A DNA stretch of 58,746 nucleotides from an uncultured Clostridia bacterium (GTDB taxonomy: Bacteria; Bacillota; Clostridia; Christensenellales; CAG-917): contig CALVQW010000013.1 in NCBI GenBank assembly GCA_944358385.1, positions 1 through 58,746 of the forward strand, written 5' to 3'. Shown here piece after piece: positions 43,256 through 52,197 of this stretch; within the stretch, counting starts at the first letter, position 1; every line of letters starts with the position of its first letter. A model generated the notes under the pieces. The model did no database searches. It was not told the origin of the DNA and worked only from the letters and a program-made list of their open reading frames with translations. The translations under genes were made by a program, and so were the position numbers.

Positions 43256-44603
43256 ACTTGCCGTCCTGAAAGAGCTTGCCGCGCTTTTCGCGCCGCTTGC
43301 CACGCTGTACGCCGTGGGGGGTTACAGCCGTTCCCTCCTGCTCGGCGTGCCGCCGAAGGACATCGACATTTGCTCCAAACTGCCGCTTGAAGATGTCAAA
43401 ACGTTGCTTTCAAATACGCGTTTTGTCGTCAGCGAGAAAAGCATGCGTCTCGGCACCGCCACCGTGACCGCGCCGGGATTTGCCGCGGAATATACGGCGT
43501 TCCGCACGGACAGCTACCCTGCGGGGAGCGGCGCGCACCGTCCCGACAGCGTGATTTTCACGGAGGATATGCGGGCGGACGCGATGAGGCGGGACTTTAC
43601 AGCGAATGCCGTCTACTTCGATCCGCTGACGGAGAGTTTCGTCGATCTTTGCGGAGGGAAGGAGGACATCGCGCGCGGGGTGCTGCGTGCGGTGAGAGAG
43701 CCGGACGGGGTGTTCGGCGAGGACGGACTGCGGGTGTTGAGGCTGGTGCGCTTTGCGGCGGAACTCGGTTTCGCGCCCGATAGGGAGACCTCGGATGCCG
43801 CCGAAAGCAATGCGTGGCGGGTGAAGGACATCGCAAGGGAGAGAGTGTTCGCGGAGCTGGACAGGATCTTCGCCGCCGACACCGCCTATCCCGCGCTCGG
43901 AGTGCGGGAGGGACACGTCGCGGGGCTGAGGCTCATGGACGAGCTGGGGCTTACCGCTATTTTGCTCCCGGAGCTTGCCGCGTTGGACGGGCTGGAACAG
44001 CCCAAGAAATATCACTTGTACGACGCACGCAAACATTCCGACCTCGCGTTTGCGGTCGCGCCCGTCGGCATACGGTGGGCGGCGTTGCTGCACGACATAG
44101 GCAAGCGTCCCGCGCAGGACGCGCAGGGCAATATGTACGGACACGACGTCATCGGCGCGGAGCTTGCGAGAAAGCGGCTGGAAGAGATCGGGATGCCCAA
44201 GGGCAGGGCGGAGCGCACCGCCGCGCTCGTCAGGTGGCATATGACCGACCTCAAAGGGGATATGTCCGAGGGGAAACTCAGGATATTCCTCGTGCGCCAT
44301 GCCGACATCGCGGAGGATCTCATCGCCCTCAAGCGCGCGGACGCCTATGCCACACGCGGCGAGGATGTAGGGGAACTGCGCATGGAGAGAGTGTGGCGGG
44401 AGATGCTCGCGGACGGCACCCCCTTCAAGGTCACGGACCTTCCCGTGGGAGGCGAGGACGCCGTGGCGGCGGGACTTTCGGGCAGAGAGATAGGTGACGC
44501 GCTCTCCGCACTGCTGCACGATGCGGTGTTGGATCCCGTGTTGCGGGAGAGGGGGAGGGCACTCGGCTATCTTGAAAGGCGCGCGAAGAAGCGTCCCGAA
44601 TGA
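43245..44603 (+). CDS. cca: CCA tRNA nucleotidyltransferase / HD-domain protein
   Basis: A 452-residue class-II nucleotidyltransferase that adds or repairs the 3' CCA of tRNA. GGYSRSLLLG (25-34) and the catalytic DxD (Asp39, Asp41) form the head; RRDFTANAVYFD follows, and an HD motif (LLHDIGK) lies in the C-terminal half. Several tRNAs in the window encode CCA, so repair is the likely main role. Start chosen at the ATG after GAGG, within the hpt 3' end. Confidence 0.85.
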   Translation: MGAELAVLKELAALFAPLATLYAVGGYSRSLLLGVPPKDIDICSKLPLEDVKTLLSNTRFVVSEKSMRLGTATVTAPGFAAEYTAFRTDSYPAGSGAHRPDSVIFTEDMRADAMRRDFTANAVYFDPLTESFVDLCGGKEDIARGVLRAVREPDGVFGEDGLRVLRLVRFAAELGFAPDRETSDAAESNAWRVKDIARERVFAELDRIFAADTAYPALGVREGHVAGLRLMDELGLTAILLPELAALDGLEQPKKYHLYDARKHSDLAFAVAPVGIRWAALLHDIGKRPAQDAQGNMYGHDVIGAELARKRLEEIGMPKGRAERTAALVRWHMTDLKGDMSEGKLRIFLVRHADIAEDLIALKRADAYATRGEDVGELRMERVWREMLADGTPFKVTDLPVGGEDAVAAGLSGREIGDALSALLHDAVLDPVLRERGRALGYLERRAKKRPE

Positions 44604-44687
44604 GGGACATACGCGCGTGTATATGTATAATGTGCTTTATGGGCAGATGACGCGCCGCCTTACGCGGCGGAGCGCGAAGGAGAAGAA

Positions 44688-46121
44688 ATGAGTGTTGCGG
44701 AAATAATCATCACGATATTGTCGGCGGTCGCCGCCGTGAGCGGGATAGTCGCTCTTATCGTCGCATTGAGAAGGAAAGAGGGCGGCACGGATGTCCGTGC
44801 GCTCCGCGCCGAAAGTGACAGATTGCGCGAGGATCTGACCAGAGAGATAGGCTTCGCGCGCGAAAGCATCACGGCGTCCAATCAGCAAAGTTCCGTCACG
44901 GTGAACGATCTGCTCACGCGATATCTCCAAAGCGCGGTGAGCAACATCGCCGCCGTCCGGGACAATATGGAAAAGACGCTCACCCGCCTCTCCGCCGAAG
45001 CGGGGGAGAACGCGCGCAGGACGGATGAGTCTCTCACTAAGAATCTCACCGCCGTAAAGAGCGACTTAAAGACGGATGTCGCGGGCATGAGGGCGGAGCT
45101 TGCCGCGCAGCTCGGCGAGATGAGGAAGGAACTCACCGCCAATGTTGAGCGCATGCGCGCCGAGATGCAGACGAGACTCAACGAGGTGCGCACGGACAAT
45201 GCGAATCAGCTGGAAAAGATGCGCGCCACCGTGGACGAGAAACTCTCCGAGACTCTCGACAAGCGCGTACAGGCAGCCTTCATGCAGGTGAGCGAGCGGC
45301 TGGACAATGTGCAAAAGGGCTTCGGCGAGATGCAGAGGCTCACTTCGCAGGTGGGAGATCTCAACCGCATTTTCACCAATGTCAAAAAGCGCGGGAATTG
45401 GGGCGAGGTGGCTTTGCAAAGCCTGTTTGAACAGATCCTCAATCCCGAACAGTACGAGGTGCAGTTCCGCATCAGTCCGCGGTCGGGTGAGACGGTGGAC
45501 TTCGCCATCGTCATGCCGGGGCAGTCTGACGATGACAAGGTCTATCTCCCCGTAGACGCCAAGTTCCCGTTGGAGGATTACGGTCACCTTGTGGATGCGT
45601 CCGAGGCGGGAGACGCTGCTGCGGTGGAGCTTGCGAGGAAAAAACTGCTCGAACGCGTCAAGACGGAGGCTAAGAGCATAGCTGCGAAGTACATCAAGCC
45701 GCCCCTCACCACCAATTTTGCCGTGATGTATGTCCCCAACGAAGGGTTGTACGCCGAGATCATGCGCGATGGCGCGTTCGTGAGCGATCTGCAATCGCAG
45801 TGCCGTGTCACCGTGTGCGGTCCCACCACGATAGCCGCCCTTCTCAACAGTCTGCAAGTCGGTTTCACCACCCTCAAGATCCAGAAGCAGAGCGGCGAAA
45901 TGATGAAGCTCATGGTCAAGGTCAAGAAGGATTTCGGCAAGTTCACCGACCTCATCCGCACCGTCAAGAACCGCGCCGAGAGCGTGGTCAAAGCCGTGGA
46001 TGAAATCGACTTCCGCAATCAACAGATTGTGCGCAAACTTGACAAATTCGAGGATGTCGAACCGCAGCTCCCCGAAGCCGCGGCGGGCATCGAGGCTCCT
46101 TCGGGAGAGGAGGAAGAATGA
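44688..46121 (+). CDS. rmuC: RmuC-family DNA recombination protein
   Basis: A 477-residue protein with an N-terminal membrane helix (about 4-27), a long coiled coil (about 30-210) and the RmuC core (GNWGEVALQSLFEQIL ... VDAKFPLEDY). RmuC-type proteins limit inversions and may be nucleases. AAGGAG precedes the ATG, with a GC hairpin just upstream. It overlaps the PHP gene by 4 nt. Confidence 0.9.
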   Translation: MSVAEIIITILSAVAAVSGIVALIVALRRKEGGTDVRALRAESDRLREDLTREIGFARESITASNQQSSVTVNDLLTRYLQSAVSNIAAVRDNMEKTLTRLSAEAGENARRTDESLTKNLTAVKSDLKTDVAGMRAELAAQLGEMRKELTANVERMRAEMQTRLNEVRTDNANQLEKMRATVDEKLSETLDKRVQAAFMQVSERLDNVQKGFGEMQRLTSQVGDLNRIFTNVKKRGNWGEVALQSLFEQILNPEQYEVQFRISPRSGETVDFAIVMPGQSDDDKVYLPVDAKFPLEDYGHLVDASEAGDAAAVELARKKLLERVKTEAKSIAAKYIKPPLTTNFAVMYVPNEGLYAEIMRDGAFVSDLQSQCRVTVCGPTTIAALLNSLQVGFTTLKIQKQSGEMMKLMVKVKKDFGKFTDLIRTVKNRAESVVKAVDEIDFRNQQIVRKLDKFEDVEPQLPEAAAGIEAPSGEEEE

Positions 46122-46909
46122 GAGCGGATCTGCACATCCACACTTCCGCATCGGACGGGCTGCTCACGCCCGCGGCGGTTGCGGAACATATGCGCGGGCT
46201 GGGCGTGGAACTTCTCGCCGTCACCGACCACGACACCGTGGCGGGGCTGGACGAGGCGGCTTCAGCCTGCCGCGATCTGGGCGTGCGTTTCGTCCCCGGC
46301 ATAGAGATCTCGGCACATTCAAACAGCGAGATCCACATTTTAGGATATAATATCGATTACAAAAACCCCGTGTTCCGCGAAGAGATAGCCAAAGTCAAAG
46401 AGATGCGCCGCACCCGCAACATAGAGGTGGGGGCAAAGCTCACCGCCCTCGGTGTGGAGCTTGGCATAGACTTCGCGGCGGACGGGCTGGGGCGCATGAA
46501 CATCGCCCGCCTCATGGTGGAGAAGGGGTATGCCAAGGACGTGCAGGATGCGTTCAACCGCTTCCTCGGACCTAACGGCAAAGCCTACTCCGACACCCGC
46601 CGCACCTCCCCTCTCGAGGCGGTGAAACTCATTTCCGCGTTCGGCGGGCTGCCCGTGCTTGCGCACCCAAAAAAGTATTTGCAGCAAAAGACTCTCCGTC
46701 TGCTCGTCGAGGGGCTGAGACCTTTCGGTCTCAAAGGCATAGAGACCTACTATCCCACTCATTCCCAAGAGGACACCGACGCCATAGCCGCCGTCGCCGA
46801 CCGCTACTCCCTCATCAGGACGGGCGGCAGCGACTACCACGGCGAAGAGGATAAACCCCTCGACTACCGCCCCTCCTCCGACACCCTCCGCGCCCTCGGC
46901 GTGAAGTGA
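46118..46909 (+). CDS. PHP-domain phosphoesterase (YciV/RNase AM-like)
   Basis: A 263-residue metal-dependent phosphoesterase. Metal ligands are in DLHIHTSASDG (His6, His8) and VTDHDT (Asp37, His38, Asp39), with GSDYHG near the C-terminus. Relatives hydrolyse 3',5'-nucleotides or trim RNA 5' ends; substrate here unknown. Coupled to rmuC. Confidence 0.85.
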   Translation: MRADLHIHTSASDGLLTPAAVAEHMRGLGVELLAVTDHDTVAGLDEAASACRDLGVRFVPGIEISAHSNSEIHILGYNIDYKNPVFREEIAKVKEMRRTRNIEVGAKLTALGVELGIDFAADGLGRMNIARLMVEKGYAKDVQDAFNRFLGPNGKAYSDTRRTSPLEAVKLISAFGGLPVLAHPKKYLQQKTLRLLVEGLRPFGLKGIETYYPTHSQEDTDAIAAVADRYSLIRTGGSDYHGEEDKPLDYRPSSDTLRALGVK

Positions 46910-46995
46910 CGGCAGGGGTGCTGCTTTCTCACCGCCAGGTATTCATCTCACTCAAAGTCATCGTCGTATTCAAGCGCGCTCCGAATAGGCTGTTC

Positions 46996-47361
46996 GTCTC
47001 GCGGGGAGTTAGAATTCCCCCTCCAACCCGGGGACCCCACAAAATGCATGCATTTTGCGGGGAGCCCCATTCGGGCTTTCCTCCCCCGTGGCGTCGCAGC
47101 ACGCACTCGGCTTGCGCGGCGGCGTTGCCCTCGCCGCTTATCTGTCGCACGGCTGCTCCTTTTCCCCTTCCGAATATACATTCGGCGGGGACCCCTTGGA
47201 GGGTGCAGTCCTCGCATCATGCGGGACTGACTTTGCATCTCTACAAAAGTTTTTAATATCGCACCTACATAACCAAGCGGAGAACTGCACTTACCGAAAA
47301 CCCGGCACGATTAGCCCCACCGAAAATACTTTCGGCGGGGACCCCGGGGCGGAGGAATGAC
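46996..47361. repeat. Palindromic intergenic repeat, copy 2 (with insertion)
   Basis: Second copy of the 38240 family: 47018-47090 is identical to 38266-38338, including the CAAAATGCATGCATTTTG palindrome (47040-47057). An extra block at about 47092-47165 resembles, on the minus strand, the 5' part of the 161-nt structured element at 47425. Related GGGGACCCC boxes follow at 47190 and 47338. No gene is seen in 46910-47787. Confidence 0.75.
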
Positions 47362-47388
47362 GCGATTGACACTTCGTGTAACAATCGC
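47362..47388. repeat. Covarying 27-nt hairpin, copy 4
   Basis: Same plan as 38513-38672 but with ACAC/GTGT replacing GCGC/GCGC and GATTG/CAATC, so every changed position keeps its pair; the unpaired AA is retained. Confidence 0.7.
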
Positions 47389-47424
47389 TATACCTTCGGT
47401 GCGGCGCTCTTGTCCGATTTCATT

Positions 47425-47585
47425 CACGCGGAGTGAAAATGAGAGAGCTTTGCGATAGTTCCGTAGGAACGAGGAGCGAAGCGAACGTCTCTGCATTTTC
47501 ACGACGCGAAGAGGAGCAACCGCGCGACAGGCGAGCCGTCCGCCGCAAAGCGGCGCACGGCGACGAACACGCGCGGATTGCGACG
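47425..47585 (+). repeat. 161-nt structured intergenic element, copy 1
   Basis: Begins CACGCGGAGTGAAAAT and closes a first domain with ATTTTCACGACGCG; a second domain follows with GGCGAGCC, a CCGC-AAA-GCGG hairpin, and GGCGACGA before TGCGACG. A related copy lies inverted at 56578-56747, with the same unpaired words and compensating stem changes. Confidence 0.6.
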
Positions 47586-47695
47586 AGGCTGAGCGGCGCG
47601 TGATTCCGTCTCCGAAAGAGAAACATCGTAATCAAGCACGCTCCGAATAAGAGCCATCGTGTTCGGGGGAACGCTCGCTCATGCTTTATATAATG

Positions 47696-47781
47696 TGCGC
47701 CGAATGTTGCGGGTTTGCCCGCAACATTCGGCGCATTTTTATAATAAAAAGTACGGGAGCGCGAGGGTGTAACACCCTCGC
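47696..47781 (-). repeat. 3' module: 40-nt hairpin plus palindrome, downstream of vanW
   Basis: An 18-bp perfect hairpin of 40 nt (47696-47735, TGCGCCGAA ... TTCGGCGCA), an AT-rich linker, and a 21-nt palindrome GCGAGGGTGT-A-ACACCCTCGC (47761-47781) just past the vanW stop. Similar modules follow the genes ending at 53821 and 56907. It may serve as 3' UTR or terminator of vanW. Confidence 0.7.
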
Positions 47782-47787
47782 AAGGGG

Positions 47788-48624
47788 TCATACCCCCGCA
47801 ACGGTGTTTGTGAAGATCACGCGTTTTTGGGGAAGGTAGGTGTCGCGGCGGATGCGCAGGGAGCGGACGAGGGTACCGTCCCGGAAATATTCCAGCCAGC
47901 CTTCCGAGCGCAGACCGTTTTTGCCGGGAGATTCCACGCGTTCTTCGCCTGGCGGGAGAGAGGGATCGGTGAGGCGTTCCGTCTCGAAGGGGATCTCGCC
48001 CACGGTCTCGGAGCGGCGGCGGACGGAGAACTCGCCTTTCACGCCGTACATTTCCGCGCGCAGATAGCTGCCGTCCGCGGTCATTTTGACGGTGACGGGG
48101 GCGGAGAGAGTGTTGACGAAGCGAAGGTCGCTTTCGGAGGAGACCATGGCGTCGAAGGAGGGCGCGAGGTAGCTCACGGGCAGAGAATGGGGACGGGCGC
48201 AGGTGACGGTAAGGTCCGCGAGCAGGGCGCAGTTGTAGAGCGTGCCGGAGACCTGACACACTCCGCCGCCCACCCCTTCCACGAAAACGCCGTCTTGGAT
48301 GACGTATGCGGCGCGGTAGCCGCGCTCCTCCGTGCGCGCACCCACCGTATCGTTGAAGGAGAATTCCTCCTCCTGCGCGAGGACGACGCCGTCTATCGCG
48401 CTTGCGGCGAGAGCGATGTTGTGTTTGCGCCCTTCCGAGCTGTCGCCGTAATAGGTGGCAAAGTGTGCGATGAGGGTGATTTCGGGAGTCTCGGCATGAG
48501 CGGTCGCGGGGATGTCGGGCATACAGCATGATATGCACAAGAGAGTGAGAATGCCCGCCGCGAGCAGCGAGCATATTCTGCGCGTGCGTGCCGCGCCGCG
48601 CGATCCGATGTTTTCTGCCGCCAT
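47788..48624 (-). CDS. VanW-family secreted protein
   Basis: A 278-residue protein with an N-terminal signal or anchor (about 15-44) and the VanW core (FSFNDTVGARTEERGYRAA ... GGGVCQVSGTLYNCAL). VanW proteins are linked to the cell envelope and peptidoglycan but have no settled activity. The start MAAENIG is placed at an ATG 6 nt after a CATACT box with no RBS. The last codons and stop lie inside a repeat palindrome. Confidence 0.82.
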   Translation of the reverse strand: MAAENIGSRGAARTRRICSLLAAGILTLLCISCCMPDIPATAHAETPEITLIAHFATYYGDSSEGRKHNIALAASAIDGVVLAQEEEFSFNDTVGARTEERGYRAAYVIQDGVFVEGVGGGVCQVSGTLYNCALLADLTVTCARPHSLPVSYLAPSFDAMVSSESDLRFVNTLSAPVTVKMTADGSYLRAEMYGVKGEFSVRRRSETVGEIPFETERLTDPSLPPGEERVESPGKNGLRSEGWLEYFRDGTLVRSLRIRRDTYLPQKRVIFTNTVAGV

Positions 48625-48661
48625 GAGGGTAGTATGCGCGCCCTCGCGCGGGATATCCGTA

Positions 48662-48690
48662 TTGACACCCGCGCGCCCGTATAATATAAT
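48662..48690 (+). promoter_or_regulatory. Promoter of phosphoglucomutase gene
   Basis: TTGACA-17-TATAAT, 31 nt before the start codon, divergent from vanW. Confidence 0.85.
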
Positions 48691-48721
48691 TATCACAACT
48701 TACTATGCCGTGAGGTGGCTA

Positions 48722-50464
48722 ATGGATTACGCAGCAAGATACAGGGAATGGCTGGACGAGGCGGAACTCACCGCCGATGAGCGCGAGAGGCTCCTCTCCA
48801 TGACGGAGGAGGAGAAGAAGGAGTGCTTCTGGTCTCCGCTCGAATTCGGCACGGCGGGCATGCGCGGGATCATAGATCTCGGCGTGAACAGGATGAACCG
48901 CTTTACGGTGGGACGCGCCACCAAAGGGCTTGCCGATTACGTCTGTTCCCTCGGCGAGGATGCCAAAAAGAGGGGAGTGGTCATCGCGCGGGATACGAGG
49001 AGAAAGTCGGACGAGTTCGCGGTGCTGACGGCGAAGATACTTGCCGCAAGCGGCATCCGCGTCTACCTTTTCGAGGACGTGCGTCCCGTGCCGATGTGTT
49101 CCTTCGCCATACGCCTGCTCGGCGCGGAGGCGGGCGTCATGATCACCGCTTCCCACAACCCGAAAGTGTACAACGGCTACAAGGTCTACGGCGCGGACGG
49201 AGCGCAGATGTCGCCCGAAAGCACGGATAAAGTGGTCGAATTCATCGAGAAAACCCCTTATTTCGGCATTAAAGCCATAGATGCACCTTTCACCGCCGCC
49301 GACGTGAAAGGGCTGGACGGCAAGGAGATCGCGCCCTTTGTCACAGTCATCGGCGCGGGAGTGGACAGGGAATATTTCGCCGCGGTCGAGAGCCTCGGTC
49401 TCTCTCCCGATGCGGTCAGAGAACACGGCGGCAAGGTGAAGATCGTCTACACGCCCGTACACGGCACGGGGTATATGCCCGTCACCGAGGTGCTTGCGCA
49501 CATGGGCATTTCCGTCACCGTCGTCCCCGAACAGGCGAAGGCGGACACGGAGTTCTCCACCGTCCGCGTCCCCAACCCGGAGGAGGCGGACACCCTTGCT
49601 CTCGGCGTCAAACTCGCCGATGAGATAGGCAGCGATGTCGTCATCGGCACCGATCCCGATGCGGACAGGATGGGCGTCGCCATCCGCGACGACAAGGGCA
49701 AGTTCGTCCTGCTCAACGGCAATCAGATCGGTTCGCTCATGACGGAGTACATCCTCCGCCGCAGGAAGGAGAGCGGCACCCTCCCCGCCAACGGTGCCAT
49801 CGTCAAGACCATCGTCACCACCGAGCTTGCGAGAAAGATCGCGGACAATTACGCCGTCACCACCTTCGATGTGCTGACGGGCTTCAAGTATATCGGGGAG
49901 AAGATCAAGGAGTGGGAGACTTCGGGCGAGTATGTCTATCTCTTCGGTTTCGAGGAGAGCTACGGTTCCCTTGTCGGCACGCACGCCCGCGACAAGGACG
50001 CCGTCGCCGCCGCGATGATATTCGCCGAGATGATCTGCTACTACGCGTCCTGCGGCACTTCGCTCTGGCAGGTGTTGCAGGGGCTTTACGCCAAATACGG
50101 ATTCTTTGCGGAGCGTTCCGCCTCCGTCGCGTTCGGCGGCGTGGACGGCATGGACAGGATGCGCGGCATCATGCAGAAATTGCGCGAGACCGCATTCGAC
50201 GCCATCTGCGGCACCCGTGTGGAAGCGGCAAGCGACCTCGCGGGAGGAGTGAAACGCTACGTGGACGGCAGGGAGGAACCCACGGGACTTCCCGCCACCA
50301 ACGCGCTCAAACTCCACCTCGCGGGTGGGGATTGGATATGCGCGCGCCCCTCTGGGACGGAACCCAAACTCAAATTCTACGCCGCGGCGTCCGCCCCCTG
50401 CGCCTCTTGCGCGGAGGGCAGAGCGCAGGAGTATCTCGCCTTTATGAAGAAATTTGCGGAGTGA
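48722..50464 (+). CDS. Phosphoglucomutase / phosphomannomutase
   Basis: A 580-residue alpha-D-phosphohexomutase of the PgcA type. The phospho-Ser loop is MITASHNPKVYNGYK (Ser144), the metal loop is GTDPDADRMGV, the sugar loop GFEESYG, and the phosphate loop RPSGTEPKLKFY. It interconverts glucose-1- and glucose-6-phosphate, linking the glycogen cluster to central metabolism. GAGGTGG precedes the ATG. Confidence 0.93.
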   Translation: MDYAARYREWLDEAELTADERERLLSMTEEEKKECFWSPLEFGTAGMRGIIDLGVNRMNRFTVGRATKGLADYVCSLGEDAKKRGVVIARDTRRKSDEFAVLTAKILAASGIRVYLFEDVRPVPMCSFAIRLLGAEAGVMITASHNPKVYNGYKVYGADGAQMSPESTDKVVEFIEKTPYFGIKAIDAPFTAADVKGLDGKEIAPFVTVIGAGVDREYFAAVESLGLSPDAVREHGGKVKIVYTPVHGTGYMPVTEVLAHMGISVTVVPEQAKADTEFSTVRVPNPEEADTLALGVKLADEIGSDVVIGTDPDADRMGVAIRDDKGKFVLLNGNQIGSLMTEYILRRRKESGTLPANGAIVKTIVTTELARKIADNYAVTTFDVLTGFKYIGEKIKEWETSGEYVYLFGFEESYGSLVGTHARDKDAVAAAMIFAEMICYYASCGTSLWQVLQGLYAKYGFFAERSASVAFGGVDGMDRMRGIMQKLRETAFDAICGTRVEAASDLAGGVKRYVDGREEPTGLPATNALKLHLAGGDWICARPSGTEPKLKFYAAASAPCASCAEGRAQEYLAFMKKFAE

Positions 50465-50540
50465 GTCCCGCGGCAAAACCGCGCGCGGCGGCAATATGAG
50501 TCGGTGCGCAAAGAGACGCGCTTGCGCGTTCGGACATCAC

Positions 50541-50573
50541 AAAAGAGCGCGGCTTCCTTGGGAAGCCGCGCTC
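50541..50573 (-). terminator. Bidirectional terminator between pgm and degV
   Basis: A perfect 13-bp stem GAGCGCGGCTTCC / GGAAGCCGCGCTC with TTTT on the minus side. The 50574-50696 stretch shows nothing else. Confidence 0.75.
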
Positions 50574-50696
50574 GCGGTTTATCAAATTGCTTTTCGCTCT
50601 CGTTCAGGAATAATATTGCCGAGAGGATCGTTCACGGCGTTCGCTTTCGGGGAGAGCGGTCGCTCTCGCATTCGCCGCAACGCCGCGCGGGATCGC

Positions 50697-51578
50697 TCAC
50701 AGCTTTCTGTCCGTCTTGCTCGACGCAAGGTACAGGACGGCGAGCATCCCCTTGCCGCAATGCGCGCCTATGATCGGTCCGACATCGGTGACGATCACCC
50801 TTGCCGCAGGGAAGTTCTCCCGCACCTTGCCCGCCAGAAATTCGGCGTCGGCAGGGCAGTCTCCGTGAGCCACGATGATGACCTTGTTGTCCATACCGGC
50901 ACTTTCTCGCATCATTTTGGTGAGTAAAGTGCGCATTGCGGTTTTTCTGCCCATCACGCTGCCTATGTGGACAAGCGCGCCGTTCTCGTCCACCATAAGG
51001 ATGGGATTGAGCTTTATCGCCTGTCCCACCACCGCCGCGCCGCGGCTGAGTCTGCCCCCGTGGTAGAGGTGTTTCAGGTCGCTCACGGTAAAGACGTGTC
51101 CGATGTGGTCTCTGAGCGCAGTGACATATCCCGCCGTCTCGTCCAGCGTGCCGCCCGCGTCCCGTTTCAACATGGCGTAGTAGGCGAGCAAGCCCTCTCC
51201 CGAGCACGCGGACTTGCCGTCAATGACGATGATGCGGCGTTCGGGGTATTCTTTGAGAGCGAGATCGGCGGCTTGCAGATATCCCTCAAAGCACCCCGAC
51301 ATCGCGGCAGGGAAGGAGATGTGCAGCACGTCTTTCCCCTCGCGCAGCATGGTCAGGAAATATTCTTTCGCCGTCTCCACCGGCACCATGGACGTAGAGG
51401 CGAGTTTCCCCGCTTCCAGCGCGGAGAAAAACTCGTGCGGCGTGAGGAAGGGACGTTCCTTGCCGTCGTAGACCACCCCGTCCAGCGCGTAACTCATCGG
51501 GAGTATGTTGAAGTCCTCCCCCACGAGTTCGGGAGGGAGATCCGCCGTCATGTCAGTGGATATATAGAAATCGCCCAT
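50697..51578 (-). CDS. DegV-family fatty-acid-binding protein
   Basis: A 293-residue DegV protein; the family binds fatty acids (FakB-like) for phosphorylation by FakA. N-terminal STDMTADLP and the conserved HISFPAAMSG block are present. No fakA is nearby. The ATG lies 6 nt after a -10 box of a consensus promoter and lacks an RBS, implying a leaderless mRNA. Confidence 0.9.
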   Translation of the reverse strand: MGDFYISTDMTADLPPELVGEDFNILPMSYALDGVVYDGKERPFLTPHEFFSALEAGKLASTSMVPVETAKEYFLTMLREGKDVLHISFPAAMSGCFEGYLQAADLALKEYPERRIIVIDGKSACSGEGLLAYYAMLKRDAGGTLDETAGYVTALRDHIGHVFTVSDLKHLYHGGRLSRGAAVVGQAIKLNPILMVDENGALVHIGSVMGRKTAMRTLLTKMMRESAGMDNKVIIVAHGDCPADAEFLAGKVRENFPAARVIVTDVGPIIGAHCGKGMLAVLYLASSKTDRKL

Positions 51579-51584
51579 ACCATA

Positions 51585-51613
51585 AACATAGCATGTGCGG
51601 GTGTTCTTGTCAA
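51585..51613 (-). promoter_or_regulatory. Promoter abutting degV start
   Basis: TTGACA-17-TATGTT on the minus strand; exactly 6 nt separate the -10 box and the ATG. Confidence 0.8.
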
Positions 51614-51681
51614 ACCGCCATTTTCCGACACGCCTTATTTATCTTGGTTTAATGTTGCCAATGAGGAGAGGCGGCATTCCC

Positions 51682-51710
51682 TTGACATCACCCGCAAATG
51701 TTGCTAATAT
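51682..51710 (+). promoter_or_regulatory. Promoter upstream of tRNA-Pro repeat array
   Basis: TTGACA-17-TAATAT, directed into the array and the tRNA-Pro gene. Confidence 0.75.
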
Positions 51711-51765
51711 TATTGAGCATCCGTGAAAGGCGAGGTGGAACTTTCGCGTCCCGCGAAGCCGTGAA

Positions 51766-52197
51766 CGGGGTGTAGCGCAAGAGTACGTTCCTGTTTATGG
51801 AATGAGAGGATACAACGGAATACCATTATCGGGGTGTAGCGCAGTTTGGGTTGCATAAGGCAGCGACAATGAATGCGCGGCACATCGGGACACGGTGTAA
51901 GACGCCGAACAGACACACGTCGGCAAAACCTTCGGTGAGCGCGAGACGCGCTACCAAACATAAGAAATCATTCCTTTCATTGGGAACGACATAAAACAGC
52001 TGAATACTATTATCGGGGTGTAGCGCAGTTTGGGTTGCATAAGGCAGCGGCGATGAATGCGCGGCACATCGGGACACGGTGCAAGACGCCGAACAGACAC
52101 ACGTCGGCAAAACCTTCGGTGAGCGCGAGACGCGCTACCAAACATAAGAGAACGTTCCTGTTTATGGAACGAAACAAAACAGATGAATAACCACTAT
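51766..52197 (+). repeat. 184-bp tandem array containing tRNA-Pro 5' ends
   Basis: The tRNA-Pro 5' sequence CGGGGTGTAGCGCAGTTTGG occurs at 51830 and 52014, exactly 184 and 368 nt before the real tRNA at 52198; a shorter piece sits at 51766. Each unit continues with about 125 nt of near-identical sequence ending GCGCTACCAAACATAAG, which can pair with the tRNA-derived GTAGCGC, and a GTTCC ... GGAAC box. Minus-strand ORFs here are translations of the repeat. Confidence 0.85.

Noticed and set aside
47420..48574. 384-codon minus-strand ORF over the structured repeat and vanW
   Set aside because: It is out of frame with the clear VanW gene and Arg-rich without motifs; it includes repeat DNA, so it is a shadow.
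51710..52145. Repeated minus-strand ORFs starting MFGSASRAHRRFCRR
   Set aside because: They lie entirely within the 184-bp tRNA-derived array and end in the reverse translation of tRNA-Pro (LRYTPI); treated as artefacts.
51766..52197. CRISPR array
   Set aside because: The repeats are 184 bp with no variable spacers of CRISPR size and no cas genes nearby. The 81-bp arrays at 53985 and 56329 fail for the same reason.
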